From positions 62,001 through 126,000 of the forward strand of contig CABUWI010000005.1 in the NCBI GenBank assembly GCA_902495245.1: a DNA stretch of 64,000 nucleotides. The letters are read 5' to 3'. Below are positions 8,901-17,411 of this stretch, one piece after another. Source of the DNA: an uncultured Porphyromonadaceae bacterium (GTDB taxonomy: Bacteria; Bacteroidota; Bacteroidia; Bacteroidales; Muribaculaceae). Position 1 is the stretch's first letter, and the number at the start of each line of letters is the position of its first letter. The notes below the pieces were generated by a model, which searched no databases, was not told where the DNA came from, and was given only the letters and a program-made list of their open reading frames with translations. Position numbers and translations under genes: made by a program.

Positions 8901-8970
8901 GGGCCGTCGCGTAAGCAAGGCCGGCAAGGGCGTCTACATCATCAACGGCGTGAAGACCCTGGTGAAATAA
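5953..8970 (+). CDS. Large secreted protein with ricin-like repeats and conserved C-terminal tail
   Basis: A 1005-residue exported protein of unknown function. The ATG at 5953 is chosen because it begins a good signal peptide (MSKFTTTLKGLMALALGSFSLSAGA). The body has repeated modules of about 110-150 residues with patterns such as GYYVIRSNRG, MHTIWKIVPQ, RFRLRNIASDTYML and LWRIEVVNAG...LINYKSNKYIG. These look like ricin/fascin-type beta-trefoil carbohydrate-binding modules and resemble the C-terminal parts of the GH20 enzymes at 41731 and 47326. The last ~40 residues (GIREVNAAEKG, YDLQGRRVSKAGKGVYI, INGVKTLVK) are almost the same as the end of the 47326 protein and probably a sorting or anchoring signal. 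The middle (about 6100-8450) is visibly richer in A/T than either end. Confidence 0.75.
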   Translation: MSKFTTTLKGLMALALGSFSLSAGAVTENHTTVQEIASATAVTAVPTQTDNKAIYILQSEQRGGIYADVALNQLTHCGTVPTNVANEGAGNGLNTHNDIAISGTDVNQQFSIITYGGKKYLYSVGAKSFVISGAADGSRYKAALSNTDVSVSNAELVMTELTYNSKKYFRFSIAGKGLNMTGYWNANFFKGVLLEAGGTPDPGNRLFLYKLDNGTTLSDEDYNAAIDVLKGELEVAKEQQTARLNDIKEFYHNKDEIDGYITLVQNASTEGQVNEIVENVFNALNGKLVYLMYAPREQESDYKYLGVRGVGNDRIAQLLPQRGTRAKWQLQRVNGTYRFRLRNIASDTYMLSDNNGVTGTPSNNNGYFEVEFKNNESTTNGVALKYHNSNVCLTVGTKTISSSSYEYVLVHTNDAAANVSDANNAWKVEPVGVDWMAIEEGYYVIRSNRGLTGTPNNYRDGFGGALLGVYTADRAIARDNQNLSTGVHLRQYSTGMHTIWKIVPQNDADGGFLIYSLIGEQDESKGGNLGMHFDGASHVTLTNEPTRVYIHPISHWTDVTTTSPIPNGVALCSERYSTDANNCFEVSKSISGNNVNDAFFVNANAAKPANGTTDLGTVFYIERVSDYDVEEARKAYVDYAAGTRSFELLKNVLTDDDIKYALSGKTTDPKSVETVAQANAYLNETGEDGKVSSTLAFERLDGKVVRFNNRMYADYYMSTNPDATSVNCSNVNPNAELSNLWRIEVVNAGLRQVKLINYKSNKYIGTLPTGNDVAYTLVDNANNAGTYTISRYYSIDGESFYANLLTSGNSVELNALHCGKNKVVVRWTHGELPSHWTIMNAVADDVKNTQIDLTINAKGDLISIKPAEGGSLTKTANFPAAYTVKLTPKAAATPTDAEATTPTEVVVPEANIKAATDGSGFEVNLAGLNVPQAEYTLNFPVGYFTANGKLAPALSKDVKVEDTTGIREVNAAEKGAEVIYDLQGRRVSKAGKGVYIINGVKTLVK

Positions 8971-9070
8971 CTATCATGCACATTGAGATGTATACCTTCA
9001 CATAAGAGGTATATCGATAGATAGATAGATGATTGAGTACGGTGGCCCGTGAGGGTCGCCGTTCTTGTCG

Positions 9071-9236
9071 TTTAAGGGTTAAGGGTTAAAAGTTAAGGGT
9101 TAAGAGTGGGAGTCGCGGATAATCGGAGCCGCGGATTCTTCCGCGGGTCGTGCCGCGACAAACGCGCCCGCAAAAATCCGCGGGTCGTGCCGCGACAAAT
9201 CCGCCCGCAAAAGTCCGCGGAATAATCCGCGGCTCC
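9071..9236. repeat. GGGTTAA heptamers, CCGCGG palindromes and 37-bp tandem repeat
   Basis: 9071-9107 holds degenerate GGGTTAA heptamers. The 22-mer at 9125-9146 (GGAGCCGCGGATTC, TTCCGCGG) is, with one mismatch, the reverse complement of the 22-mer at 9215-9236. Between them a 37-bp unit (TCCGCGGGTCGTGCCGCGAC, AAA, CGCCCGCAAAA) occurs twice, 9140-9176 and 9177-9213, with a partial third copy. The block follows a GATA run at about 9016-9031 and lies just beyond the minus-strand tadA stop, where it may help terminate transcription. Confidence 0.75.
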
Positions 9237-9250
9237 CCTCCTCTTAATTT

Positions 9251-9718
9251 TTAATTCCGCTTAAGCGAGAAGAAGCTGCGCAGCAGCGCGAGGGCCTCGT
9301 CGGCCAGGACGCCGGCGGTGAGTAGGGTAGAGGGGTGTAGCACGGGGCGGTCGGCGCGCGTCAGCCCCAGGTAGCCGCGCCGCGGGTCGGCCGCGCCGAA
9401 GACCACGCGCCCGAGCTGGCTCCAGCCGATGGCGCCCGCACACATCAGACACGGCTCCATCGTAACGTAGAGCGTGCACTCCTTGAGATACTTGCCCCCC
9501 AGAGTGGCCGTTGCGGCCGTGATGGCCAGCATTTCGGCGTGGGCGGTAACGTCGCGCAGCCGCTCGGTCATGTTGTGGCCGCGGCCGATGATGCGCCCCT
9601 TGCACACAACGACGGCGCCCACGGGAATCTCTTCTTCGTCGAGGGCGCGGCGCGCCTCGGCCAGGGCGGCGTCCATGAAGCGGAAATCGTCGGCGGTGGC
9701 GGGGGTATTGCTATTCAT
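9251..9718 (-). CDS. tadA: tRNA adenosine(34) deaminase
   Basis: A 155-residue cytidine-deaminase-fold zinc enzyme that converts A34 of tRNA-Arg(ACG) to inosine. The zinc-binding and catalytic motifs are present: H60-A-E62 (TAHAEM) and P89-C90-LM-C93 (MEPCLMCAGAI). The N-terminal DFRFMDAALAEARRA and the GAVVV segment are typical, and the length agrees with the family (150-170). The ATG overlaps the end of rnz by 8 bases, so the two are translated together as the last genes of the C11 protease-mscS-rnz-tadA operon. A guanine-deaminase assignment is less likely given the ARRALDEEEIPVGAVVV signature. Confidence 0.9.
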   Translation of the reverse strand: MNSNTPATADDFRFMDAALAEARRALDEEEIPVGAVVVCKGRIIGRGHNMTERLRDVTAHAEMLAITAATATLGGKYLKECTLYVTMEPCLMCAGAIGWSQLGRVVFGAADPRRGYLGLTRADRPVLHPSTLLTAGVLADEALALLRSFFSLKRN

Positions 9719-10649
9719 TGCGGGTCAGGTTTAGGGTCATAAGTTCGTCGGCGGTGATGATGGTGCCGCTGAACGCCTCGGCGGCCTGGTCGGCGAGCTC
9801 GGTTTCTGATTTATAGCGCTTCGAAAAATGGCCCAGCACCAGGGTGCGCGCGCCGGCGCGGCGCGCAATTTCGGCGGCCTGGCGGGCTGTGGAGTGGCCA
9901 TAGCGCGCGGCGTTGGGCGCGCCGTCGTCGCCATAGGTGGCGTCGTGAAAAACCGTGTCGACGCCGCGAATTGAGGCCACCACGCGCGGGTCGGCGGCCG
10001 TGTCGGTGCAGTAGGCATAAGAGGCCGAGGGCGACGCGGGCGTCGTGAGCCGGTCGTTGGCCACGACGGTGCCGTCAGGCTTGACAAAGTCGGCGCCCCC
10101 GCGCAGCTGCTCCATAAAATAGTGGGGCACGCCGTGAAAGCGCACTGCGGCGCCGTCGATGTGGCGCCCCTTCGGCTTTTCGCGGAACAGGAAGCCGACG
10201 GCGGGCACGCGGTGGAACAGCGGAAAGGACGACACCGTCAGCCCCGAGTCTTCATAGAGCAGCTGGCTGCGCGCCCCGGGGTCGATGATGTTGAAGCGGA
10301 GGTCGAACGGCGTGTCGCCCACCAGAAACTGCATCATTGACTGAATCAGCTCGGCGCCCTCGGCAAAGGTGTGCACCGTGAGCGCGGCGCCTTTTTCGTG
10401 GAGCGCCATGGTCGAGATGAAGCCGGGCAGCCCGAGAAAGTGGTCGCCGTGGAGGTGGGAGATGAAAATGTTGTTCAGCCGCCCGAACTTCAGCCGCTTG
10501 CGCATCATCTGCAGCTGCGCGCCCTCGCCGCAGTCAATCATGAAGAGCTTGCCGCGCGTCTCGAGCACCTGACACGACGGCATGTGGCGAAGCGACGGCG
10601 TGGCCGAGCCGCAACCCAGAATGTGAAGACGGAGGTCGTCGGCGTTCAT
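9711..10649 (-). CDS. rnz: Ribonuclease Z
   Basis: A 312-residue metallo-beta-lactamase-fold endonuclease that matures tRNA 3' ends. The zinc-binding HxHxDH motif is H65-L-H67-G-D69-H70 in FISHLHGDHFLGLPG. Further metal ligands are in VFHDATYGDD and VLGHFSKRY. The N-terminal LHILGCGSATPSLRHMPSCQV is characteristic of bacterial RNase Z. In this genome tRNA-Leu lacks an encoded CCA, the type of precursor RNase Z cuts. It overlaps mscS upstream by 4 bases (ATGA) and tadA downstream by 8, forming a tightly coupled block of two tRNA-maturation enzymes. Confidence 0.92.
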   Translation of the reverse strand: MNADDLRLHILGCGSATPSLRHMPSCQVLETRGKLFMIDCGEGAQLQMMRKRLKFGRLNNIFISHLHGDHFLGLPGFISTMALHEKGAALTVHTFAEGAELIQSMMQFLVGDTPFDLRFNIIDPGARSQLLYEDSGLTVSSFPLFHRVPAVGFLFREKPKGRHIDGAAVRFHGVPHYFMEQLRGGADFVKPDGTVVANDRLTTPASPSASYAYCTDTAADPRVVASIRGVDTVFHDATYGDDGAPNAARYGHSTARQAAEIARRAGARTLVLGHFSKRYKSETELADQAAEAFSGTIITADELMTLNLTRNE

Positions 10650-11521
10650 CGGGTCGCGGGCGAGGAGGGAATCATGTGCACGTCCATCTGCGGGAACGGG
10701 AACTCGATTCCGCGTTCGGGCAGGGTCTTGTAGACGCGCTCGTTGAAGTCGAAAAACACGGTCCAGTAGTCGGCCGTGGCCACCCAGGCGCGCACGGTGA
10801 TGTTCACCGAGCTGTCGGCCAGCTCGCCCAGATAGATTGCCGGGGCAAGGCCCTCGACGTCGCGGATTACCTGCGGAAAGGAGTCGAGAATCTCGGCGAT
10901 GACGGCGCGCGCGGCCTCGAAGTCGGTGCCGTAGGCCACGGCCACCGACCAGTCGACCCTGCGCCGCTCCTGACCCGAGTAGTTGTTGACCGAGCCGTTG
11001 CTCAGCGGGCCGTTGGGAATGATGATGGTCTTGTTGTCGGGGGTGGTGATGACCGTGTGGAACATCTGAATGGCCTTGACCGTGCCGGCATATCCCTGCG
11101 CCTCGATGTAGTCGCCGACGCGATAGGGGCGAAGCGACAGAATCAGTATGCCGCCCGCAAAGTTCTGAAGCGTGCCGCTCAGAGCCATGCCGATGGCCAC
11201 GCCGGCCGAGGCGAACAGGGCTATGAACGAGCTCGTCTCGATGCCGAGAATGCCCACGACGCTGATAATCAGAATGAAGTAGAGCACTATCTCTGTGGCC
11301 GACTTGACGAACGAAGCTATCGAGGGGTCGACCCGGCGCCGCGTCAGTATTCCCTGAATCAGGGCGTTGAGCTTGCGCACGATGTAACGCCCGACGTAGA
11401 AGACCACGATTGCGGCTACCAGATGGAGCGAAAAGGCCACCAGCTTGTCGACGGCCGACTGGAGGAAATCGCCGAGGGCCATGCCCTCTTCGATTTTGAT
11501 GTCTTGTTTGAGTGTTGGCAT
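10646..11521 (-). CDS. Small-conductance mechanosensitive channel (MscS family)
   Basis: A 291-residue inner-membrane channel that releases solutes on hypo-osmotic shock. Three hydrophobic helices occupy residues ~25-105. The third, pore-lining helix has the Gly/Ala packing pattern of MscS (ALFASAGVAIGMALSGTLQN, FAGG). A beta domain follows (YRVGDYIEAQGYAGTVKAIQ, TPDNKTIIIPNGPLSNGSV) and a C-terminal alpha/beta domain ends with FPFPQMDVHMI. Length matches E. coli MscS (286). It sits 6 bases after the C11 protease gene and overlaps rnz by 4 bases. Confidence 0.93.
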   Translation of the reverse strand: MPTLKQDIKIEEGMALGDFLQSAVDKLVAFSLHLVAAIVVFYVGRYIVRKLNALIQGILTRRRVDPSIASFVKSATEIVLYFILIISVVGILGIETSSFIALFASAGVAIGMALSGTLQNFAGGILILSLRPYRVGDYIEAQGYAGTVKAIQMFHTVITTPDNKTIIIPNGPLSNGSVNNYSGQERRRVDWSVAVAYGTDFEAARAVIAEILDSFPQVIRDVEGLAPAIYLGELADSSVNITVRAWVATADYWTVFFDFNERVYKTLPERGIEFPFPQMDVHMIPSSPATR

Positions 11522-11527
11522 TTAGAG

Positions 11528-12634
11528 CTATTGTTGAAGATTCGGAGCTATGACGTCGGCATACCAGCCGAGGGTGTCGTAGCCGTAAGAGGTGTAATCA
11601 AATCCGTCGGTGAGCTGCGGCAGATAGACCGACAGCCCCGAACACGCCTCCAGCGGCAGGCGCCCCCAGATCATAGGCGTGTGCCGCTCGTGGAGCACGG
11701 CGGCCGCCCTCAGCGCCGGGTCGCCGCCAAGGGCGTCATACCACTGGCCGAAGTCAAAAAACATGCTGCTGAACGGCGTCGAAAGCGAAAAAGGCTGCGC
11801 TTCGTAGCCCTCGGGCAGCGCGGCGGCGAATCCGGCTTTCGCCTCGGCGGCGAGAGCCGCCATGGCCTTGAGGTCTATCAGGCTTAACGTCGAGGGGCAC
11901 GAAATGGTTTTGTCGGCCAGATAGGTGTCGACGGTCAGGTCAATGGCGTCGGCGAGACCGCGGCGCGTGTCGGCGTCAAACAGGGGCCCGACCGTGAGGT
12001 CATAGGGCATGCCCGGAGTCGGCACCTCACACACCGACGCTACCATATAGCGCGCGGCGCGGCGCAGCTCGTAGGCCACTTCGACGCACCCCATGTAGCA
12101 CGTGTCGAACACCACGAACTCAAAGGGCCCGGCGGCCGTCAGGGTGGCGGCGAGGTCGCTGACGCTCATCTGCTGCCTGCTGTTCTCGAGCCCGAAGCCG
12201 CGGCTTCGGCGCGACGTCTGCTGCCAGCCCGACGAGTGGCTCCAGAGCACCACCCCGTAGCCCGCCGCCGGCGCCAGCGAGCGCACGTCGGCCAGCACGG
12301 CGCCCATCTGCGCCGGGTCGACGGCCGAAGCCTCGTCCGCGTAGGTCTTGAGCACCTCGCGGCTGCCGTTTTTGATTTCAAGCAGCTCCGGCGCGCCGCT
12401 GCGCGTCGAGCGGTAAACGAGCAGGCGGCAGTCGGAGGGGATAGCGGCGCTCTCCATCTCCGTCAGGTCGTCGGCCGCATTGGCCGCCAGGCTGTTGCGC
12501 GCCTCCATGTACACGACCACCGTGCGCCGCGCCGATGCCGGCCGCGGTTTCGGGTCGGGCGGCAACTCGACGTCGCAGCCCGCCAGCACCGCCAACGCCG
12601 CAATCACCATGAAAATCACGTACACTCTTCGCAT
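11528..12634 (-). CDS. Clostripain-family (C11) cysteine peptidase lipoprotein
   Basis: A 368-residue lipoprotein protease. I place the start at 12634 rather than further upstream: this ATG follows a -7 box by 6 bases and begins a lipoprotein signal with lipobox LAGC (Cys20). The peptidase domain shows the clan CD features of C11: YMEARNSLAANAADDLTEM, the catalytic His in GVVLWSHSSGW, and the catalytic Cys in FVVFDTCYMGCVEVAYEL. Clostripain-type enzymes cleave after Arg or Lys; the specificity here is not readable. It is probably surface or periplasmic. It heads the operon with mscS, rnz and tadA. Confidence 0.88.
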   Translation of the reverse strand: MRRVYVIFMVIAALAVLAGCDVELPPDPKPRPASARRTVVVYMEARNSLAANAADDLTEMESAAIPSDCRLLVYRSTRSGAPELLEIKNGSREVLKTYADEASAVDPAQMGAVLADVRSLAPAAGYGVVLWSHSSGWQQTSRRSRGFGLENSRQQMSVSDLAATLTAAGPFEFVVFDTCYMGCVEVAYELRRAARYMVASVCEVPTPGMPYDLTVGPLFDADTRRGLADAIDLTVDTYLADKTISCPSTLSLIDLKAMAALAAEAKAGFAAALPEGYEAQPFSLSTPFSSMFFDFGQWYDALGGDPALRAAAVLHERHTPMIWGRLPLEACSGLSVYLPQLTDGFDYTSYGYDTLGWYADVIAPNLQQ

Positions 12635-12640
12635 AGACTG

Positions 12641-12648
12641 CAAAGATA
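12641..12648 (-). promoter_or_regulatory. -7 box of the C11 protease operon
   Basis: On the minus strand TATCTTTG runs from 12648 to 12641 and ends 6 bases before the ATG at 12634, implying a leaderless or nearly leaderless transcript. It lies in the gap after hipA, so the protease operon has its own promoter. Confidence 0.6.
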
Positions 12649-12702
12649 AGAAATTTCTCGCGTTTTTCCGCCCCTCCCTCTCAAATTTCCGCAAATCTCA
12701 CC

Positions 12703-13983
12703 CTACAGCGATAGCTGCATGTGCGGCAGAATCCCGTCAATCATCGGCCGGGGCACTTCGCATTCTTTGGCTATCTCAGGCCATCGGGCCGCCGTCGAGC
12801 AAATCATGTCGATAATCGCGGCAGCGTCCTTGATGTTGTTTCGACGCGCAAATTCGAGAAGGTCCTCACGGGTGATATTATCGAATTTCCCGTTGACCGA
12901 CATCTGATGCTGTGCCGTCCAGCCTCCTCCGGGGTTGTAGGCGTAACCCATGTCATAGGCCGGTGAGAGGCGCCATTTTCCGTTCCGGTCCATCAGAAAT
13001 GAAATGTTCTTAGTGTGATCGTCCTGATTGCGCACCACAACATTGAAAACCATACGGCGAAACATTTCCTGAGCCTGTGAATACGGCAATCGCAGTGCCC
13101 TCATTATATTGAAAGCCTGCTCATAAGAATAGGCTCTCGGCATTCTGTAGTCATAGTGGGCGAGGCCGCAGAGCGTCTGCATGTGAATCCTTTCCCCGTT
13201 CTGACGGTCAAATCTTTTTGTAAGGAAATGGGCGCGGCCGTTCTCTTCGATAAGGCTGCACTCAGACATTTCTATTTCGCATGCTTTCACAAGCTTCGAA
13301 AAGGAATATTCGAGTCTTCCGAAGTTGCCGGTTTCGCGAAATCCGGCCTCTGCCGTTACGCCGTCAAGTTTTATCAGATAGTAATCGAATCCTTCGGGTG
13401 CGTCAATCTGGCCGGACCGCACCTCGCCGGTTTGACGGTTATAGGCTATTATGGCCTTTGCCCTTTGGCCGCCTGCCGATGTACCGAGCCGCACAATTTC
13501 GGCGATTGCCGCTTTCTTGTCTTCCGCAAGATTGACGCCAAATTCCGCTTTCTCGGCGAGCGCCGCGCTTGCCACTTCCACAAGTGAATCCAGCTCAATA
13601 TTCACCTCCGGATTGTAAGGTGCGTCCATGGCCGGTTCAAATTCCAAGGCACCCATGCAGCGCTTGCCGAGAAAACATAACGTTTCGATCACATTGCCGC
13701 TTATGCGGCCGGTCAGCGCGAGCCAACGGTCAAATAACACCCGCCCATAGGTGTCGGGCAATGAATCGGCAAGCATTCCGGGCAGTCCCTTGAATGTTTC
13801 CCGGCCGATGTCGGAAAATGAATACACCCTTCCTGACCTTACGGGCATAAGGATAGGCGACGGCTCTAGTCCGGCACCGATGAAACTGTCGGCATATTCA
13901 AATAACGCCGTCTGTCGGCTATTGTCCCAACGGACCGAACCGACATGTCGGCCGTAAAGATTTACGCGAGCAATGTCTACCAT
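12703..13983 (-). CDS. hipA: HipA-family serine/threonine kinase toxin
   Basis: A 426-residue HipA-like kinase. In E. coli HipA phosphorylates glutamyl-tRNA synthetase and induces persistence; the target here is unknown. The N-terminal subdomain 1 (residues ~1-110) includes LPGMLADSLPDTYG. The kinase core has the Gly-rich GTSAGGQRAKAI, YYLIKLDGV, the HFLTKRFDR strand, the catalytic loop RNQDDHTKNISFL and the metal-binding LSPAYDMGYAY. All expected active-site residues are visible and the length is normal (~430-440), so it is probably functional. It overlaps hipB by 7 bases, antitoxin first, the usual order. Confidence 0.9.
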   Translation of the reverse strand: MVDIARVNLYGRHVGSVRWDNSRQTALFEYADSFIGAGLEPSPILMPVRSGRVYSFSDIGRETFKGLPGMLADSLPDTYGRVLFDRWLALTGRISGNVIETLCFLGKRCMGALEFEPAMDAPYNPEVNIELDSLVEVASAALAEKAEFGVNLAEDKKAAIAEIVRLGTSAGGQRAKAIIAYNRQTGEVRSGQIDAPEGFDYYLIKLDGVTAEAGFRETGNFGRLEYSFSKLVKACEIEMSECSLIEENGRAHFLTKRFDRQNGERIHMQTLCGLAHYDYRMPRAYSYEQAFNIMRALRLPYSQAQEMFRRMVFNVVVRNQDDHTKNISFLMDRNGKWRLSPAYDMGYAYNPGGGWTAQHQMSVNGKFDNITREDLLEFARRNNIKDAAAIIDMICSTAARWPEIAKECEVPRPMIDGILPHMQLSL

Positions 13984-14339
13984 TCGGGTTCCTCCTCTTC
14001 AGTTTCCGCTTGTTTGACTGTCTTGTCAGACGCGGCGCGTTTGCGCCGTTTCTTTCTGGCCGTTTCCATAAACTCGTAATACTCATTCGGACTCATTTCT
14101 TCCTCTTTCAGGAGCGGGGCGAAAATTTCCAGTTCACCCAGTATTCGCAAAACCCTGAGAATGGCATCGAATGACCTGATTTCACCCTCTTCGATTCGCT
14201 TTAGCGTAGACACGGAAATCTGTGCCTGTTGCGCAAGCACCGTCTGCGTAAAGTTCTGCCGCAGCCTCAGCCTCCTGACTTTTTGGCCGATCAGGCGGCA
14301 TATTTCCGCATCTGCGAGCATGTAAATATTATCTTCCAT
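13977..14339 (-). CDS. hipB: HipB-like antitoxin, XRE-family regulator
   Basis: A 120-residue DNA-binding antitoxin. A helix-turn-helix of the Cro/C1 type spans residues ~15-75 (RLRQNFTQTVLAQQAQISVS, TLKRIEEGE). The C-terminal third is charged (RKKRRKRAASDKT, ETEEEEPEW), possibly a disordered segment that is degraded or contacts HipA. It precedes and overlaps hipA. An inverted repeat around its -7 box is a likely binding site for autorepression. Confidence 0.88.
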   Translation of the reverse strand: MEDNIYMLADAEICRLIGQKVRRLRLRQNFTQTVLAQQAQISVSTLKRIEEGEIRSFDAILRVLRILGELEIFAPLLKEEEMSPNEYYEFMETARKKRRKRAASDKTVKQAETEEEEPEW

Positions 14340-14347
14340 AGTTCTGT

Positions 14348-14388
14348 TTTGAGCTGTTACGGTGCAAATTTAGTAATAATAGCTCAAA
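14348..14388 (-). promoter_or_regulatory. hipBA promoter and putative HipB operator
   Basis: An 8-bp perfect inverted repeat, TTTGAGCT (14348-14355) and AGCTCAAA (14381-14388), flanks the minus-strand -7 box TAAATTTG (14372-14365). The arms are centred about 33 bp apart, three helical turns, so a dimeric or paired HipB could cover the promoter. Confidence 0.6.
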
Positions 14389-14487
14389 TTTCAACCATTC
14401 AAATCCCCAAAAGACATAAAATTTCATTTAACCGGGTCTATTTCAGCAATGAGTCGGTGATTTAAGAAATTTCTCACGGAATTTTTG

Positions 14488-14495
14488 TAAATTTG
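14488..14495 (+). promoter_or_regulatory. -7 box of dapA
   Basis: TAAATTTG ends 24 bases before the ATG at 14520. No convincing -33 TTTG is seen at the expected spacing. Confidence 0.5.
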
Positions 14496-14519
14496 CAGTC
14501 GAAATTGCAATTTACCTAT

Positions 14520-15404
14520 ATGGCACGTATAAATCTCAAAGGCATGGGCGTGGCGCTGATCACTCCCTTCAAAGCCGACAAAAGCATAGATTTCAACGCC
14601 TTGGCGCGGCTGATTGAACATCAGATCAAGTGCGGCATAGACTTTCTGGTGGTTCTGGGCACGACGGCCGAGACCCCCTCGCTGACGGCCGACGAAAAGC
14701 GCCTGGTGCGCGAATTCGTGGCGCAGCGCGTCGCCGGCCGTGTGCCGCTGGTGCTCGGCCTCGGCGGCAACAACACGGCGGGTCTGTGCGAGGAAATCCG
14801 CAACACCGACCTGACCGATTATCAGGCGATTCTCTCCGTAGTGCCATACTATAACAAGCCGAGCCAGGAGGGCATCTACGCCCACTATGCCGCCGTGGCC
14901 CAGGCATCGCCCGTGCCCGTGGTGCTCTATAACGTTCCGGGCCGCACCGGCGTGAACATGACGGCCGAGACCACCCTGCGTCTGGCCAACGACTTCCCCG
15001 GAAAAATCGTGGCCGTCAAGGAGGCGTCAGGCAACTTCACGCAGATTGACGACATCATCAAGCGCAAGCCGGCCGACTTCATGGTCATCAGCGGCGACGA
15101 CGGCATCACCTTCCCGCTCATCACGCTCGGCGCCGTGGGCGTCATCTCCGTCATCGGCAACGCCTTCCCCAGGGAGTTCAGCCGTATGGTGCGCCTGGCC
15201 CTGGAGGGCGACTATGCCAACGCGCTGCTGATTCACCACAAGTTCACCGAGCTGTTCTCGCTGCTGTTTGTCGACGGCAACCCGGCCGGCGTGAAGTGTC
15301 TGCTCCACGCAATGGGCTACATCGAGAACGAGCTGAGACTCCCGCTGGTGCCCACGCGCATCACGACCTACGACAAAATCCGCAACGTGCTTGAACGCCT
15401 CTGA
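14520..15404 (+). CDS. dapA: 4-hydroxy-tetrahydrodipicolinate synthase
   Basis: A 294-residue TIM-barrel Schiff-base enzyme condensing pyruvate with aspartate semialdehyde, the first step of the lysine/diaminopimelate branch. Key residues are visible: T48-T49 in GTTAETPS, catalytic Tyr137 in VVLYNVPGRTG, and Schiff-base Lys167 in VAVKEASGN. The ATG at 14520 is preferred to an upstream TTG because it begins the conserved GMGVALITPF segment at the normal distance. Its product feeds meso-DAP into peptidoglycan, consistent with the DNPR motif in MurE at the other end of the window. rsmA follows 11 bases downstream. Confidence 0.95.
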   Translation: MARINLKGMGVALITPFKADKSIDFNALARLIEHQIKCGIDFLVVLGTTAETPSLTADEKRLVREFVAQRVAGRVPLVLGLGGNNTAGLCEEIRNTDLTDYQAILSVVPYYNKPSQEGIYAHYAAVAQASPVPVVLYNVPGRTGVNMTAETTLRLANDFPGKIVAVKEASGNFTQIDDIIKRKPADFMVISGDDGITFPLITLGAVGVISVIGNAFPREFSRMVRLALEGDYANALLIHHKFTELFSLLFVDGNPAGVKCLLHAMGYIENELRLPLVPTRITTYDKIRNVLERL

Positions 15405-15415
15405 CCGCCCCGCCC

Positions 15416-16195
15416 ATGCAGAAGGTTAAACCGAAAAAAGCGCTGGGCCAGCACTTCCTGACCGACCTGGGCGTAGCGCGCCGAATCGCCTCGACGCTCG
15501 ACGACGTCGCCTCCATGCCCGTGCTCGAGGTCGGCCCCGGCATGGGGGTGCTGACGCAGTTCCTGCTCGAAACGCCCGGGCGCGAGCTCACCGTGGTCGA
15601 GCTTGACGCCGAGAGCGTCGACTGGCTCAAGGCCCACTTCGAGGGGCTGCGAATTGTCGAGGGCGACTTCCTGCGCCTCGACCTGCGCGAGCTCATGGGC
15701 GACCGCCCGTTTGCCGTCATCGGCAACTACCCCTACAACATCTCCTCTCAGATATTCTTTCACGTGCTTGAATATCGCGACCTGGTCCGGGTGTGCTCGG
15801 GCATGCTCCAGCGCGAGGTGGCCGAGCGTCTGGCCGCCGCGCCCGGCACGAAGGCGCGCGGCATTCTCAGCGTGCTGCTCCAGGCGTGGTATGACGTCGA
15901 CTATCTCTTCACGGTGAGCGAGGGTGTCTTCAACCCGCCGCCAAAGGTGAAGAGCGGCGTAATCAAGATGACGCGCAACGGCCGCACCGACCTCGGCGTC
16001 GACCCCGCGCTGTTCAAGGCCGTGGTGAAGGCCACTTTCGGCCAGCGGCGCAAGACGATTCGCAACTCGGTCCGCGCCGTGTGTCCCGACTTCCCGGCCT
16101 CCGAGCCGCTGGGCGCCCTGCGTCCCGAGCAGCTCAGCGTCGAGCAGTTCATCGAGCTGACGGCACTGGTTGCCTCTCTGCGAAAAAATTCGTAA
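15416..16195 (+). CDS. rsmA: 16S rRNA dimethyladenosine transferase
   Basis: A 259-residue S-adenosylmethionine methyltransferase that dimethylates two adjacent adenosines in the 3'-terminal helix of 16S rRNA (KsgA). It has KKALGQHFL at the N-terminus, the SAM-binding loop LEVGPGMGVLT, the catalytic NYPY motif (IGNYPYNISSQI) and the C-terminal NPPPKVKSGVIK and FGQRRKTIRN segments. Length is normal. It is 11 bases downstream of dapA and probably co-transcribed with it. The -7 box of the next gene lies across its stop codon. Confidence 0.95.
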   Translation: MQKVKPKKALGQHFLTDLGVARRIASTLDDVASMPVLEVGPGMGVLTQFLLETPGRELTVVELDAESVDWLKAHFEGLRIVEGDFLRLDLRELMGDRPFAVIGNYPYNISSQIFFHVLEYRDLVRVCSGMLQREVAERLAAAPGTKARGILSVLLQAWYDVDYLFTVSEGVFNPPPKVKSGVIKMTRNGRTDLGVDPALFKAVVKATFGQRRKTIRNSVRAVCPDFPASEPLGALRPEQLSVEQFIELTALVASLRKNS

Positions 16196-16200
16196 CTTTG
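16193..16200 (+). promoter_or_regulatory. -7 box of the sigma-54 activator gene
   Basis: TAACTTTG overlaps the rsmA stop codon and ends 20 bases before the ATG at 16221, giving the activator its own promoter. No clear TTTG -33 element was found. Confidence 0.5.
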
Positions 16201-16220
16201 CACTTCTCAACCGCTAACCG

Positions 16221-17397
<1,177 letters not shown>

Positions 17398-17411
<14 letters not shown>

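Noticed and set aside
9140..9220. Possible small CRISPR array (repeated GC-rich units)
   Set aside because: Only two full copies, no unique spacers between them (the copies are contiguous with a 37-bp period), and no cas genes nearby.
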